Notes under the pieces: model-generated
Databases searched by the model: none
Seen by the model: only the letters and a program-made list of their open reading frames with translations
What the model was told of the DNA's origin: nothing
Program-made: the position numbers and the translations under genes
Origin: Candidatus Zipacnadia bacterium
GTDB taxonomy: Bacteria > Armatimonadota > Zipacnadia > Zipacnadales > Zipacnadaceae
DNA length: 38,693 nucleotides
Assembly (NCBI GenBank): GCA_029821215.1
Contig: JALGTV010000001.1
Location: forward strand, 1-38,693
Direction of reading: 5' to 3'
In this document: positions 23,301 through 32,573 of the stretch, in pieces
Position numbering within the stretch: position 1 is the stretch's first letter
Layout of the letters: every line of letters begins with the position of its first letter

Positions 23301-25679
23301 ATGGTGACTGCTATGACGCCCCCAGATAACCCGGAAATCACGGTGCCCGAGCAACTGCCCATACTGCCGGTCAGTGATGCGGTCGTATACCCGTATATGA
23401 TGGCGCCACTGGCGGTGCGTTCTGATGACGCGCCCTTAGTTGATGCTGTGGTCTCGGGGAACCGTCTGCTGGGAGTGGTTGTACAGCTCCCTGAATCCGA
23501 CCGGAAAGAAGCAGAGGGCAGTTTGCCGCCGGGAGCAGGCCAGTTGTATGATATCGGCTGTGCGGCCATCGTACAGAAAATGCTGCAAATGCCTGATGAG
23601 AGCCGCCGGCTGCTTATTCGGGGAGTAGCCCGGATTCGGATTGAAGAGTATGTTCAGACTGAGCCCTTCCGTATTGCCCGCGTCTCGGCTATTGAGGAAA
23701 TAGAGCCAGAGGACGAGCAGGTAGAGGTATTGGCGCAGAGTCTGCTTGAGACCTTTCAGCAGATTGTGGACGCCTCGCCCGCCCTGCCCGAGGAAGCATA
23801 CTTACAGGCATTAAATGTACCCTCTCGCGCAGCCTTATGCGACTTGGTCGCCTCGGCGCTGGATATTGATATATCCACCAAGCAAAAGATCCTGGAGACT
23901 GCAAATGTGGCCGACCGGTTGTCAATAGTCAGTGGGGCGGCTCATCGGGAACTGGCCCGTCTGCAAGCAGCCCAGCGAGTTTTTTCGGAGGCACGGGAAG
24001 AAATAGAGAGAACCCAACGTGACTATTTCCTGCGCCAGCAACTCAAGGCTATTCAACGGGAGCTGGGTGAGGAGGGCGAGAGCGAGGAGATACAGCAGCT
24101 TCGCCGGCGGGTGGCGGAGGCTAACCTGACTGAGCCGGCGCGGGAGACGGCTGAGCGGGAACTGGATCGCTTGGTTCAAATGCACCCGGCAGCGGCTGAA
24201 CACAGTGTAGTGCGTAATTATCTGGAATGGATCCTGGATATACCCTGGCAGGAAAGCTCCGAGGAACACATAGATGTGCAGCAGGCCCAGGAGGTTCTGG
24301 ACAAAGACCACTATGACCTGGATGACGTCAAGGAGCGGATAGTGGAGCATCTGGCGGTGCGCCAGCTCAAACCCGACACTAAAGGACCTATCCTGTGCTT
24401 CATCGGGCCGCCGGGAGTAGGCAAAACATCGCTGGGGCGCAGTATTGCCCAGGCCACCGGCCGAGAATTCATTAGGATTTCACTGGGCGGCATCCGGGAT
24501 GAGGCGGAAATCCGCGGCCACCGCCGCACCTATGTGGGCGCCTTGCCAGGGCGAATCATTCAAGGACTGCGCACCGTCGGCACCAATAATCCGGTCTTTA
24601 TGCTGGATGAGATTGACAAGGTAGGCGCTGACTTCCGGGGTGACCCTTCTTCGGCTCTGCTGGAGGTGCTTGACCCCGAGCAGAATGATAGCTTCTCCGA
24701 TCACTACCTGGAGATCCCCTTTGACCTCTCGCGGGTGATGTTCATTACCACCGGCAATATCACCGCTACCATCCCACCAGCGCTGCTGGATCGGATGGAA
24801 GTGCTGCGCATTCCCGGGTACACTGATGAGGAGAAGATCCACATTGCCACGCGGTATCTGATCCCCCGACAGCGGGAGCAACACGGACTGAATAGCAAGC
24901 AGGTGCACATCACCACCGCCGCCTTGAGCCAGATTATCAGCGGGTACACGCGGGAAGCGGGAGTGCGTAACCTGGAGCGGCAGATTGGGGCGATATGCCG
25001 CAAAATAGCATGGCGGGTAGCTGGTGGTGAAGAAGACTTACCTTCGGTCAATGTCAACAATCTTCAGGAGTTCCTGGGGCATCCTAAGTTCTTCCGGGAG
25101 ACAGCAGAGCGCATCACTACCCCCGGGGTGGTCTGTGGATTGGCCTGGACGGAGGCCGGCGGCGAAGTGCTATTTGTGGAAGCTAACCGCATGCCGGGGA
25201 AGAAATCCCTGACCCTCACCGGGCAACTGGGAGACGTGATGCAGGAGTCGGCGCAGGCGGCCCTCAGTTGGGTGCGCAGTAATGCCCAGCAGCTGGATAT
25301 TGCTCCTGACTTCTATGAGAAAACCGACCTTCACGTGCATGTTCCCAGTGGGGCGACTCCGAAAGATGGCCCATCGGCAGGCGTGGCTATGGCAGCAGCT
25401 CTCACCTCCCTGCTGACCGGACGGCTGGCCCGCGGTAATGTGGGCATGTCCGGCGAGATAACCCTCCGGGGCAAGGTGCTGCCCGTAGGCGGCATCAAAG
25501 AAAAGGTGCTGGGTGCTAAGCGGGCCGGGCTGGACACCATCATCCTTCCCGCCCGCAATAAAGGCGATGTTTTGGATCTGGAAGAGGAGCTAATTGAAGG
25601 GCTTCATTTTATCTACGCTGAGACCATAAATGAAGTGATTGACGCTGCCCTGGAACCGGAACCGTCCGATCCCGCCTGA
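23301..25679 (+). CDS. lon: ATP-dependent protease Lon
   Basis: Lon degrades misfolded and regulatory proteins in the cytoplasm. The protein has 792 residues, the normal length for LonA. The N-terminal LAN domain (about 18-215, LPILPVSDAVVYPYMMAPL) is followed by a coiled helical region and the AAA+ module with Walker A GPPGVGKT (369-376) and Walker B PVFMLDEIDKVG. The protease domain has the catalytic dyad Ser692 (DGPSAGVAM) and Lys735 (GGIKEKVLGA), the same 43-residue spacing as E. coli Ser679/Lys722. The stop is followed by 129 bases before the convergent GH127-like gene, with no clear terminator. The hsp20-lon pairing fits a stress operon. Confidence 0.97.
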   Translation: MVTAMTPPDNPEITVPEQLPILPVSDAVVYPYMMAPLAVRSDDAPLVDAVVSGNRLLGVVVQLPESDRKEAEGSLPPGAGQLYDIGCAAIVQKMLQMPDESRRLLIRGVARIRIEEYVQTEPFRIARVSAIEEIEPEDEQVEVLAQSLLETFQQIVDASPALPEEAYLQALNVPSRAALCDLVASALDIDISTKQKILETANVADRLSIVSGAAHRELARLQAAQRVFSEAREEIERTQRDYFLRQQLKAIQRELGEEGESEEIQQLRRRVAEANLTEPARETAERELDRLVQMHPAAAEHSVVRNYLEWILDIPWQESSEEHIDVQQAQEVLDKDHYDLDDVKERIVEHLAVRQLKPDTKGPILCFIGPPGVGKTSLGRSIAQATGREFIRISLGGIRDEAEIRGHRRTYVGALPGRIIQGLRTVGTNNPVFMLDEIDKVGADFRGDPSSALLEVLDPEQNDSFSDHYLEIPFDLSRVMFITTGNITATIPPALLDRMEVLRIPGYTDEEKIHIATRYLIPRQREQHGLNSKQVHITTAALSQIISGYTREAGVRNLERQIGAICRKIAWRVAGGEEDLPSVNVNNLQEFLGHPKFFRETAERITTPGVVCGLAWTEAGGEVLFVEANRMPGKKSLTLTGQLGDVMQESAQAALSWVRSNAQQLDIAPDFYEKTDLHVHVPSGATPKDGPSAGVAMAAALTSLLTGRLARGNVGMSGEITLRGKVLPVGGIKEKVLGAKRAGLDTIILPARNKGDVLDLEEELIEGLHFIYAETINEVIDAALEPEPSDPA

Positions 25680-25808
25680 CATCTATCCTTCCTCTATCGC
25701 CACTGTGTGCTCAGTTCCTCAGAAGTCAGTTCCAGCCGGTAGTTGCGCACGCTGCGCCGGGCTTTCGCGAGATCACGGGAGGATTTCATATGGTTGAGCT
25801 GAGGCCGG

Positions 25809-27518
25809 TTACCAAACGATCACCGCCGACCTGGGTTGATCGGGTTCCGGCTCAGCCCTACTTAGGCCCTCCTCTCGTCCCTGGTAAAGAGGCATTACCT
25901 GGTAAAGGGTGGTGAGCCGCCTGGATTCTTCATCTGAGGGGCCTCCCGAGATAGAATCTACCCTTGTTACCGTAGGGCCATGCCAGTGCGCCCGGAAGAT
26001 CTGTTCGGGAAATTTATGATGCTTGAGTGTATCCTCAGTGATTTCATCCTTTACCGAGAACTGAATCTGGATGCGGCTGCCGGCAGCCACGTGCGGCCAT
26101 TGTAGATAGTTACCTGAGATTTTATAGTCAGTGGTGACATTATTCATATCCGCTTGTACCACGTGCGACTTCCCTGGGATACGCACTGATAGTGAACCCT
26201 CTCGCTCAGGCTGAATCACTAACTCACCAGGGAAAGGCGCGGCCACCTTGAGTCCATCACACCAGCGGTTTAGGGGCAGATGTACTACCCAACCTCCGGG
26301 CACTGACTCCACGGCCTGGCTCCAGACTAGATACAGGCCCTTTAGTCCTGACGGTCCACAGCAATTCTGTGTCACCCGTGGTTTGTTGAGGTAAATAGTG
26401 GGGTCAGCCGTCGGCTTTAGCCAGCCACGGCCAAAATAGGGGGTATGGCCAAACATATAATCCGGCCTGCTCCAACCGGCAAAGCCCCCTATCAGCCGCT
26501 TACCAACCTTATCTTCTAAAATGATATCGGTGCGAGGTGCGGGCTGGCCCCCCCGTGCCCACTGGGCCGAAGTAAATTGACTCTCAATTAGGTGATTGCG
26601 CACTATGCGATCAATTTCATCCCACAATTCTTCGTGGCCGTTAGATGCTAATAATAACATCAAATCCAGGTAGTCCATCAGACAGCAGGTCTCGCAGATG
26701 AGGCAGGGCGCCCCCACAGCTTCGGGAACGAACCCAGTAGGAAGGCTTATCTGGCGTGCAAATTGCCAGGCCCGGTAGGCCAGTTCACACCACTGACGCT
26801 TGCCGCTGGCCAACCCTACTGCCATAAGCCCTGCGGCTGTGGCCAGACGGGAATGCACATGGCCCTCGAAACTGCCATCCTCACTAAAGACTTCTTGTCG
26901 CTTCACCATTCGGCGAGTCAGGTCAATAGCCAGTTCCAAAGCCGGCTCGTAGTCCAGTAGCTCCGCTGCCCGCACCAGAGGCCGAACTAGAGGGCCCACA
27001 AAAAAGCCGATGTTGGAGGCACTATCTAACCAGCCTCCGGGGGTATACTTGGTGCCTGGGTAGTAGCGTCCATCCTCATCACTAACACTGATTGCCCGCA
27101 GTCCATCTACCATATTCCTCAACACCGTGCGTACCCTCTCACCGCCAGCGGCCATCACCCAGGAACACAGTGCGTTTAGGGTACGGCTCTGATCAAAAAG
27201 CTCAGCAACATGTTGGCTATAGGAGGTCTCAGGGCGGTAGTTTAAGCCATCGCCACTGTCAAAATACTGGATAAGCAAATCCCCCAGGCGGTCAGTAGTT
27301 GTCGGTCGGTAGCCGGTCATCACCTCGACCATAAGCGCTGATTCCAAATAGCGAGCAGTTAAGTCCCCAAAGTCCGGCCAGTCGTGGACGGCCTGAGGCG
27401 GTGTCTGGTCGAATACAATGAAGTAGGGCTGAGCGGTTATGGGGTCAACCATCTGCTGGACAAAATTGGCGTGAAGCCGTGCTCGGCCCTCAAAATCCAC
27501 ATGTCCGGAAATAATCAT
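25809..27518 (-). CDS. GH127-like glycoside hydrolase (beta-L-arabinofuranosidase family, DUF1680)
   Basis: A 569-residue protein with an N-terminal (alpha/alpha)6-barrel-like region and a C-terminal beta domain. Key residues of GH127 can be placed: Glu276 and Cys278 in ICETCCLMDY, and Cys386-Cys387 in TQNCCGPSG. These match the Glu/Cys/Cys/Cys zinc site of HypBA1, whose first Cys of the CC pair is the nucleophile. GH127 enzymes release beta-L-arabinofuranose from plant glycans. Other DUF1680 members have different or unknown substrates, so the exact sugar is uncertain. No signal peptide is visible, so it should act on imported oligosaccharides in the cytoplasm. AAGGAGG precedes the ATG. Its leader contains the inverted repeat at 27543-27554. 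Confidence 0.82.
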   Translation of the reverse strand: MIISGHVDFEGRARLHANFVQQMVDPITAQPYFIVFDQTPPQAVHDWPDFGDLTARYLESALMVEVMTGYRPTTTDRLGDLLIQYFDSGDGLNYRPETSYSQHVAELFDQSRTLNALCSWVMAAGGERVRTVLRNMVDGLRAISVSDEDGRYYPGTKYTPGGWLDSASNIGFFVGPLVRPLVRAAELLDYEPALELAIDLTRRMVKRQEVFSEDGSFEGHVHSRLATAAGLMAVGLASGKRQWCELAYRAWQFARQISLPTGFVPEAVGAPCLICETCCLMDYLDLMLLLASNGHEELWDEIDRIVRNHLIESQFTSAQWARGGQPAPRTDIILEDKVGKRLIGGFAGWSRPDYMFGHTPYFGRGWLKPTADPTIYLNKPRVTQNCCGPSGLKGLYLVWSQAVESVPGGWVVHLPLNRWCDGLKVAAPFPGELVIQPEREGSLSVRIPGKSHVVQADMNNVTTDYKISGNYLQWPHVAAGSRIQIQFSVKDEITEDTLKHHKFPEQIFRAHWHGPTVTRVDSISGGPSDEESRRLTTLYQVMPLYQGREEGLSRAEPEPDQPRSAVIVW

Positions 27519-27542
27519 AATTCTGTCCTCCTTCTTTCCTAA

Positions 27543-27554
27543 CTCAAAATTGAG
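27543..27554 (-). promoter_or_regulatory. small inverted repeat in the leader of the GH127-like gene
   Basis: CTCAA-AA-TTGAG (27543-27554) is a perfect inverted repeat. Flanking bases (CTAA/TTAG) extend the symmetry with one inserted base. It lies 25-36 bases before the start codon of the GH127-like gene and could be an operator. The 132-base gap to glgA shows no clear promoter. Confidence 0.25.
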
Positions 27555-27650
27555 ATTAGATGTAGCTAATAATTATTTCGTGCCAGACTCCGCATAATCC
27601 TCCCTCGGGTTAATGCCTGCGCCAGGGCAAGAGTCATAGCTGCGGCACGG

Positions 27651-29093
27651 TTAGCATTGAGGGTGTTTGACTATCGCTCCCTCGTAGAGCTGCTCGTATT
27701 TTTCGGCGGAGCGGGACCAGGAGAAATCAGAAGCAAAAGCGTTAGCCACGATCTGCCGCCAGCGGCGGGGCTTCTTAGTATAGGTCTGAATGGCTCGCTT
27801 AAGAGCCGCCAGGAGCTGGGAGGCTGAATACTCCTCAAAGATGTAGCCATTTTGAGGATGGCCGCGCCCACCACGTTCCTTGATGCTATCGGCCAAGCCG
27901 CCAGTAGCCCGCACCACGGGAATGGTCCCATAAGCCAGAGCGATCATTTGTCCCAGACCGCAGGGTTCGTAGCGGGAGGGCATCAGGAACATATCGGCCC
28001 CCGCATATATTTGTCGGGCCAAGGCAGCGCTGAATTGGATGAAGACGGAGATGTTAGGCTGGCTGGCGGCCTGACGCAACACCTGTTCATAATGCGCATC
28101 GCCGGTGCCCAGCACCACGAGCTGGGCATCGGTGATTTTGGGCAGAACTTCGGCCAGGATATCCAGACCCTTTTGAGCATCAAGCCGGGTCACCATGCCG
28201 ATGAGCGGGACTCTCTCGTCGGTAGGTAACCCCGCCTGCTGCTGGAGGGCACGCTTGCACTGGGCTTTGCCGGTGGGGTCGGTGGCATTATAATTGGCCG
28301 CGATATGCGGGTCGGTGGCCGGATTCCACACATCGTAGTCAATACCGTTGAGGATGCCCCAAATATCGTCGCGCCGCTGCTGGACCAGATGACAGATACC
28401 AGGCCCCCATTGTTCAGTAGCAATTTCGCGCGCGTATGTCTCACTGACAGTGTTAGCCATATCAGCACAGGCCAGACCGGCGCGGGCCAGATTAATCTGG
28501 TCATCGGTGACTAAATGGCAGGCACTGACAGTGTCGGCATCCAGACCGGTAACCGGAAGCATATCGGCGGGAAAGGTTCCCTGGTAAGCCTGGCCCAGAT
28601 TGTGAGCGGTGAAAACCGTGGCCGGACCGGTGTCGGCCGTGTGTAAGTAAGCAGCTATCAAGGAAGTGTGCCAGTCATTGAGATGAATTACATCCGGCTG
28701 CCAGGATAGTGAATCCCCAATGGCCAGTACAGCCCGACAAAAGAAAGATAGTCGCTCCAGATTGTCCTCATAGCTGGTCCCAGGGGGGCCGTACACATAG
28801 GGGCGGGAGAAGTAGTCGTGGTGTTCAATGAAATAGATAGGCACCGCCGAGTCGGGTAGGCGCGCTTCATCCACGGCACAGCCTGAGACCCAATCGGCTA
28901 TAGGCACCGGACAACTGGATACCACCCGCCACATCTCCTGACCCGCCTCGGTAACGCTGGTGTACTTAGGCATAATCACTCGAATATCAATGTCCCGTTG
29001 GGCCAGGGCTTTAGGCAGTGAACCGGCCACATCCGCCAGCCCACCGACCTTGGCAAAGGGAGCAACCTCAGCAGACGCCAGTAAAACCTTCAT
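27651..29093 (-). CDS. glgA: glycogen synthase (ADP-glucose, GT5)
   Basis: GlgA elongates alpha-1,4-glucan from ADP-glucose. The protein has 480 residues. The N-terminal GT5 domain starts with MKVLLASAEVAPFAKVGGLADV, where the Lys of KxGGL binds ADP-glucose. VIHLNDWHTSLIAAYL and FTAHNLGQAYQG follow. The C-terminal Rossmann domain has LDAQKGLDILAEVLPK and the catalytic PSRYEPCGLGQMIALAYGT. AGGAGG lies upstream of the ATG. glgC ends 39 bases upstream, so the two are co-transcribed, with ADP-glucose supply and use in one unit. Confidence 0.96.
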   Translation of the reverse strand: MKVLLASAEVAPFAKVGGLADVAGSLPKALAQRDIDIRVIMPKYTSVTEAGQEMWRVVSSCPVPIADWVSGCAVDEARLPDSAVPIYFIEHHDYFSRPYVYGPPGTSYEDNLERLSFFCRAVLAIGDSLSWQPDVIHLNDWHTSLIAAYLHTADTGPATVFTAHNLGQAYQGTFPADMLPVTGLDADTVSACHLVTDDQINLARAGLACADMANTVSETYAREIATEQWGPGICHLVQQRRDDIWGILNGIDYDVWNPATDPHIAANYNATDPTGKAQCKRALQQQAGLPTDERVPLIGMVTRLDAQKGLDILAEVLPKITDAQLVVLGTGDAHYEQVLRQAASQPNISVFIQFSAALARQIYAGADMFLMPSRYEPCGLGQMIALAYGTIPVVRATGGLADSIKERGGRGHPQNGYIFEEYSASQLLAALKRAIQTYTKKPRRWRQIVANAFASDFSWSRSAEKYEQLYEGAIVKHPQC

Positions 29094-29132
29094 AGTAGTC
29101 TCCTCCTGTGGGCATGATTGTCCCTAATCTCG

Positions 29133-30368
29133 TCAATCTAATATGACTCCGGCGGGTACTACGGTAATACCTTCCTCGGTGACCACAAACTTCTTTTTGT
29201 CAGCCTCGGGGTCAAGGCCAATATGGTAGCCGGGAGGGATGGTGACGCCTTCATCCACGATTACCTTTTGCAGTCGCGCTCCAGAACCGACCTGCACTTC
29301 GTCCATGAGAATTGACTGGGCAACCTGGGCATCTTCGGCGACGTAGACACCGGGGGATAGTACACAGTGACTGACGGTGGCGGCTGAGATTATGCAGCCG
29401 GGTGCCACCAGGCTATCGTTTAAGCTGGTCTGCTGACCGTGGACGATTTTGGCGGGCGGGTGGTAGCCCTGATCACCGTAGATGGGCCAGGCGGAGTCGT
29501 ACATATCCAGTTTGGGCAGCGGACTGGTCAGGTCCATATTGGCTCTCCAGTAGACATCCAGGGAGCCGATGTCGCGCCAATAGGCGGGCTGGTCAGTATC
29601 TGGATCGGAGAAGCAATAAGCATAAGCGGCCAGACCCTGGTCAACCATTTTCGGAACTATGTCTCTGCCGAAATCATGAGTGCTGTCGGCAGTGGCGTCC
29701 TCGGCGACCTGGCGAGCCAGGACCTCGGTATTCCACAGATATACACCCATTGAAGCCAGGCAGTATTCCTCATTGCCGGGCATGGGGTGAGGGTCAGCGG
29801 GTTTCTCCACAAATCCGGTGATTCGCCCCTCCTCATCACACTCAACCACACCCAGTTGAGTGCAGCGCTGCCGGGGCAGGGGCAGACAAGCCAGGGTAAG
29901 GTCGGCCTGGTTGGTTTCGTGAAAGGCTAACAGGCGGCGATAATTCATTTTGTAAACGTGGTCGCCCGAGAGCAGAAACACCCGGGCGGGGCGTTCTTCC
30001 TGCAACAGGAACAGATTCTGATAGATAGCATCAGCCGTACCCCCATACCAGCGCTCGGCAAAAATCTTCTGGGGGGGGATAGTATCAATGAATTCTCCCA
30101 GGGGTTCAGCGAACATATCCAACCAGCCGCGACGGATATGGCGGTGTAGGGAGCTGGCGGCATATTGAGTAAGCAGGTGAATGCGCTTCAGATTGGAGTT
30201 GACGCAGTTACTAAGCGTAAAGTCAATCATGCGGTAAGTGCCGCCGAACCGCACCGCCGGTTTGGCACGGCGGCGGGTAAGCGGATAAAGACGCTGGCCC
30301 TGACCGCCGGCGAGAATCATGACTACTGATTGTCTGATGAGCTTGGCCAGCTCTTCTGATTCGCTCAT
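29133..30368 (-). CDS. glgC: glucose-1-phosphate adenylyltransferase (ADP-glucose pyrophosphorylase)
   Basis: GlgC makes ADP-glucose from ATP and glucose-1-phosphate, the controlled step of bacterial glycogen synthesis. The protein has 411 residues. The nucleotidyltransferase domain begins MILAGGQGQRLYPLTRRRAKPAV. It contains FGGTYRMIDFTLSNCVNS, RWYGGTADAIYQN, FLLSGDHVYKMNY with the metal-binding Asp, and VEKP near residue 180. The C-terminal left-handed beta-helix (about 295-411) holds hexad-like repeats. It lies 2 bases from the receiver gene upstream, so translation of the two is probably coupled. Confidence 0.96.
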   Translation of the reverse strand: MSESEELAKLIRQSVVMILAGGQGQRLYPLTRRRAKPAVRFGGTYRMIDFTLSNCVNSNLKRIHLLTQYAASSLHRHIRRGWLDMFAEPLGEFIDTIPPQKIFAERWYGGTADAIYQNLFLLQEERPARVFLLSGDHVYKMNYRRLLAFHETNQADLTLACLPLPRQRCTQLGVVECDEEGRITGFVEKPADPHPMPGNEEYCLASMGVYLWNTEVLARQVAEDATADSTHDFGRDIVPKMVDQGLAAYAYCFSDPDTDQPAYWRDIGSLDVYWRANMDLTSPLPKLDMYDSAWPIYGDQGYHPPAKIVHGQQTSLNDSLVAPGCIISAATVSHCVLSPGVYVAEDAQVAQSILMDEVQVGSGARLQKVIVDEGVTIPPGYHIGLDPEADKKKFVVTEEGITVVPAGVILD

Positions 30369-30370
30369 AC

Positions 30371-30763
30371 CTACTCTGTATCTGGCTTGATCTCAGATTG
30401 GGCCGCATCCCGCTGCTGGAGCGCTTCTTTGACGCGCTGTTTGAGGGTGGTCAGGTCAGATGACTTAGTGACATAGGCATCCGCAGCCCAGGTCATAAAG
30501 TCGTCTTTGTAGCTGGAGTAGGCAGTGTTGAGAATGACAGGGAGCTGCCGGTTTCTATCCAGAATCCGACCGAGGGCCTCAATGCCATCCATACCGGGCA
30601 TGGCAATGTCCAACACCACCACGTCAACGCCTTGGTCGGTCACGGTAGCTATAGCCTCCTCCCCACTGCTGGCCAGCAGTACCTGGTAGCCTTCCTCCTG
30701 GAACTCCTCTTCGTACAGCAGTCGCTGATGCTCATCATCATCAACTATCAGCACTGTTGCCAT
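30371..30763 (-). CDS. single-domain response regulator (receiver only)
   Basis: A 130-residue CheY-like receiver. The acidic pocket is Asp8-Asp9-Asp10 (VLIVDDDEHQ), the phosphoacceptor is Asp52 (VVLDIAMPGMDG), the Thr/Ser switch position is Thr80 (NTAYSS), and the conserved Lys is Lys100 (YVTKSSD). No output domain follows, only a short charged tail. It lies between the histidine kinase and glgC on the same strand. It may act by binding another protein, or pass phosphate on, rather than bind DNA. AAAGGAGG lies before the ATG. Confidence 0.93.
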   Translation of the reverse strand: MATVLIVDDDEHQRLLYEEEFQEEGYQVLLASSGEEAIATVTDQGVDVVVLDIAMPGMDGIEALGRILDRNRQLPVILNTAYSSYKDDFMTWAADAYVTKSSDLTTLKQRVKEALQQRDAAQSEIKPDTE

Positions 30764-30811
30764 CGAAATGCCTCCTTTCAGGTAATGGTCTGGACGACTT
30801 AGGTGCTCACA

Positions 30812-32542
30812 TCACTGTTTATTCTCGGTAGGTATCGGGAAAGTGATAACAAAGGTACTACCCTCACCAGGTTGACTATGGACATGCAACTCACCGCCGT
30901 GCTCGCGGACGATGCCCTGGGTCAAGGTGAGTCCGAGACCGGTGCCGGTCCGCTTGGTGGTAAAAAAGGTATCAAAGATTTGATTAATGTGTTCTTCCGG
31001 GATGCCCTCACCAGTATCGGTTATTCGTATTTCTATTCCATCATCGCTTCGTTGAGCGCCAATGTACAGCTCGCCTCCGTCAAGCATAGCTTCCAGGGAG
31101 TTTCTGGTTAGATTCAAGATTACCTGATGCAACTGATTTTCATCCAAGTAGATTTCAGGTAGTCCCGCCGGGATGTCAATGTGCACCACTACGTCATAGG
31201 CCTCAGCGTCCTGGCGAACAATTTCGCCAATGTTTTCTATCAATGGTTTGACATCATGTAGGACGAGGTCGGGCTTGGCCGGCTGGGTGAAATCCAATAG
31301 GTTCTGCAAAATGGCTTCTAAACGCTGGACTTCTTCGATAATAATGTCGGCATCCCGTTTGATACGCTGGGCATTGTCGGGGTGACGGCTGATAGCCCGA
31401 GCAAAGCCGCCGATAGTAGTCAGAGGATTGCGGATTTCATGGGCGACAACCGCGGTAACTTGACCAATAGTGCTGAGCTTTTCGGCGCGGACCACCTCCT
31501 GCTGGGCCGCTTCCAATTGGCGGTAAGCGCTATCCAGTTCTTCCACGCGGCGGCGCAGTTCCTCATAAGTATGGGCGCTATCAATGGCCAGGGCGGCGTG
31601 GTTAGCCAGACCCGTCAGCAGTTGGACATCAGGCTCGGATATAGGTTGGCCGGTAATGGCGTTGCAGGCGATGATGGCCCCGATGGCTTTATCCTTGACT
31701 ACCAGCGGCGCTACCACGAACTCCTCGCTTCCCATCAATTGGCACAGCTTTTGGGCTGTCCGCTGATCACTATCGGTGGGTTTGACATGCACGGTTTGTC
31801 GGGCAGCTATGGCGCTCATGGGCAGGATGTCGGTCTCATCCATAGGGAAAACAAGCTGTTGGACCAGATTGTGCAGCGGTCTTTCGGAGGGCGGGGGCAG
31901 GCTGTCATAGTCAGCCAAAAAGTCCTCAAGGGTATAATGGCGCTGGGCAATATCCGCCCAGATTTGCCCGGCCTGCTCCGCACTCTCGGGCCCTACGGCC
32001 ATCTCCGCCCGCAGCATCTGCTCCTCTTCGTCAATCAGCAGTAATATGGCCCGATTAAAACCCAGGCCGGCCGCACCGCCAGCGGTCAACCCGGTTAGAA
32101 TCGCATGGAGTAGACGGGGTAACTCGACGATACCTAACATGGCCTGGGTTATCTGCTGAAGAATACGCTGTTGGTACACCTGACGGTGGCGGTCAGTGAC
32201 ATCCTCAATAGTCAGTAGTAAGTGAGGCGGATCGTGTGAGGAACAGCGGTCCAAGCGAATATCAATTATTCTCTCAGTATGGTCGGCAGTTGGCTGGCGA
32301 TACCCGGACCACCTAACCCGCTGGCCGGTGCGGAGGGTGGCGTGCATAGCCTCGGCCAGGCCAGCCTCCTTTAGAATGGTATCAGGAAATACCTGGGCAA
32401 TATTTTTGCCGATTACTTCCTCGGCGGGCAGGCCGCGCAATTGGCAGTAGGCTGCATTGGCGTAGACGATGTTCAGGTCAGTGTCCAACACTAACAGCCT
32501 GATGGGCAGTTCGGAGAGCACACATTCCCAAAAGGTCGGCAT
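30812..32542 (-). CDS. soluble PAS-GAF sensor histidine kinase
   Basis: A 576-residue kinase with no membrane helix. The N-terminal PAS domain (about 7-115, LLVLDTDLNIVYANAAYCQLRGLPAEEVIGK) is followed by a GAF domain (about 130-320). A short coiled coil leads to HisKA with the phospho-His368 in VVAHEIRNPLTTIGGF. The HATPase_c domain has the N box NLTRNSLEAM, G1 ITDTGEGIPEEH, the F box FDTFFTTK, and G2 GTGLGLTLTQGI. The receiver gene follows 48 bases downstream, so the two form a cognate pair. A cytoplasmic sensor in a galT-glgC-glgA run suggests control by an internal redox, energy or carbon signal, but the ligand is unknown. Confidence 0.94.
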   Translation of the reverse strand: MPTFWECVLSELPIRLLVLDTDLNIVYANAAYCQLRGLPAEEVIGKNIAQVFPDTILKEAGLAEAMHATLRTGQRVRWSGYRQPTADHTERIIDIRLDRCSSHDPPHLLLTIEDVTDRHRQVYQQRILQQITQAMLGIVELPRLLHAILTGLTAGGAAGLGFNRAILLLIDEEEQMLRAEMAVGPESAEQAGQIWADIAQRHYTLEDFLADYDSLPPPSERPLHNLVQQLVFPMDETDILPMSAIAARQTVHVKPTDSDQRTAQKLCQLMGSEEFVVAPLVVKDKAIGAIIACNAITGQPISEPDVQLLTGLANHAALAIDSAHTYEELRRRVEELDSAYRQLEAAQQEVVRAEKLSTIGQVTAVVAHEIRNPLTTIGGFARAISRHPDNAQRIKRDADIIIEEVQRLEAILQNLLDFTQPAKPDLVLHDVKPLIENIGEIVRQDAEAYDVVVHIDIPAGLPEIYLDENQLHQVILNLTRNSLEAMLDGGELYIGAQRSDDGIEIRITDTGEGIPEEHINQIFDTFFTTKRTGTGLGLTLTQGIVREHGGELHVHSQPGEGSTFVITFPIPTENKQ

Positions 32543-32573
32543 CTTTGCCTCTTTCCTATCTCAGCGCAGCCGG

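Noticed and set aside
25694..25870. Two tiny divergent frames sharing a CATATG (minus 25789-25694, 31 residues; plus from 25790, about 40 residues)
   Set aside because: The plus frame has a good GGGAGG site but is antisense to the 3' end of the GH127-like gene and resembles nothing; the minus frame has no ribosome-binding site. Both are too short to support.
27560..27590. Sigma54-like TGGCACG on the minus strand upstream of the GH127-like gene
   Set aside because: The -24 half is good, but the required TTGC half at -12 is absent.
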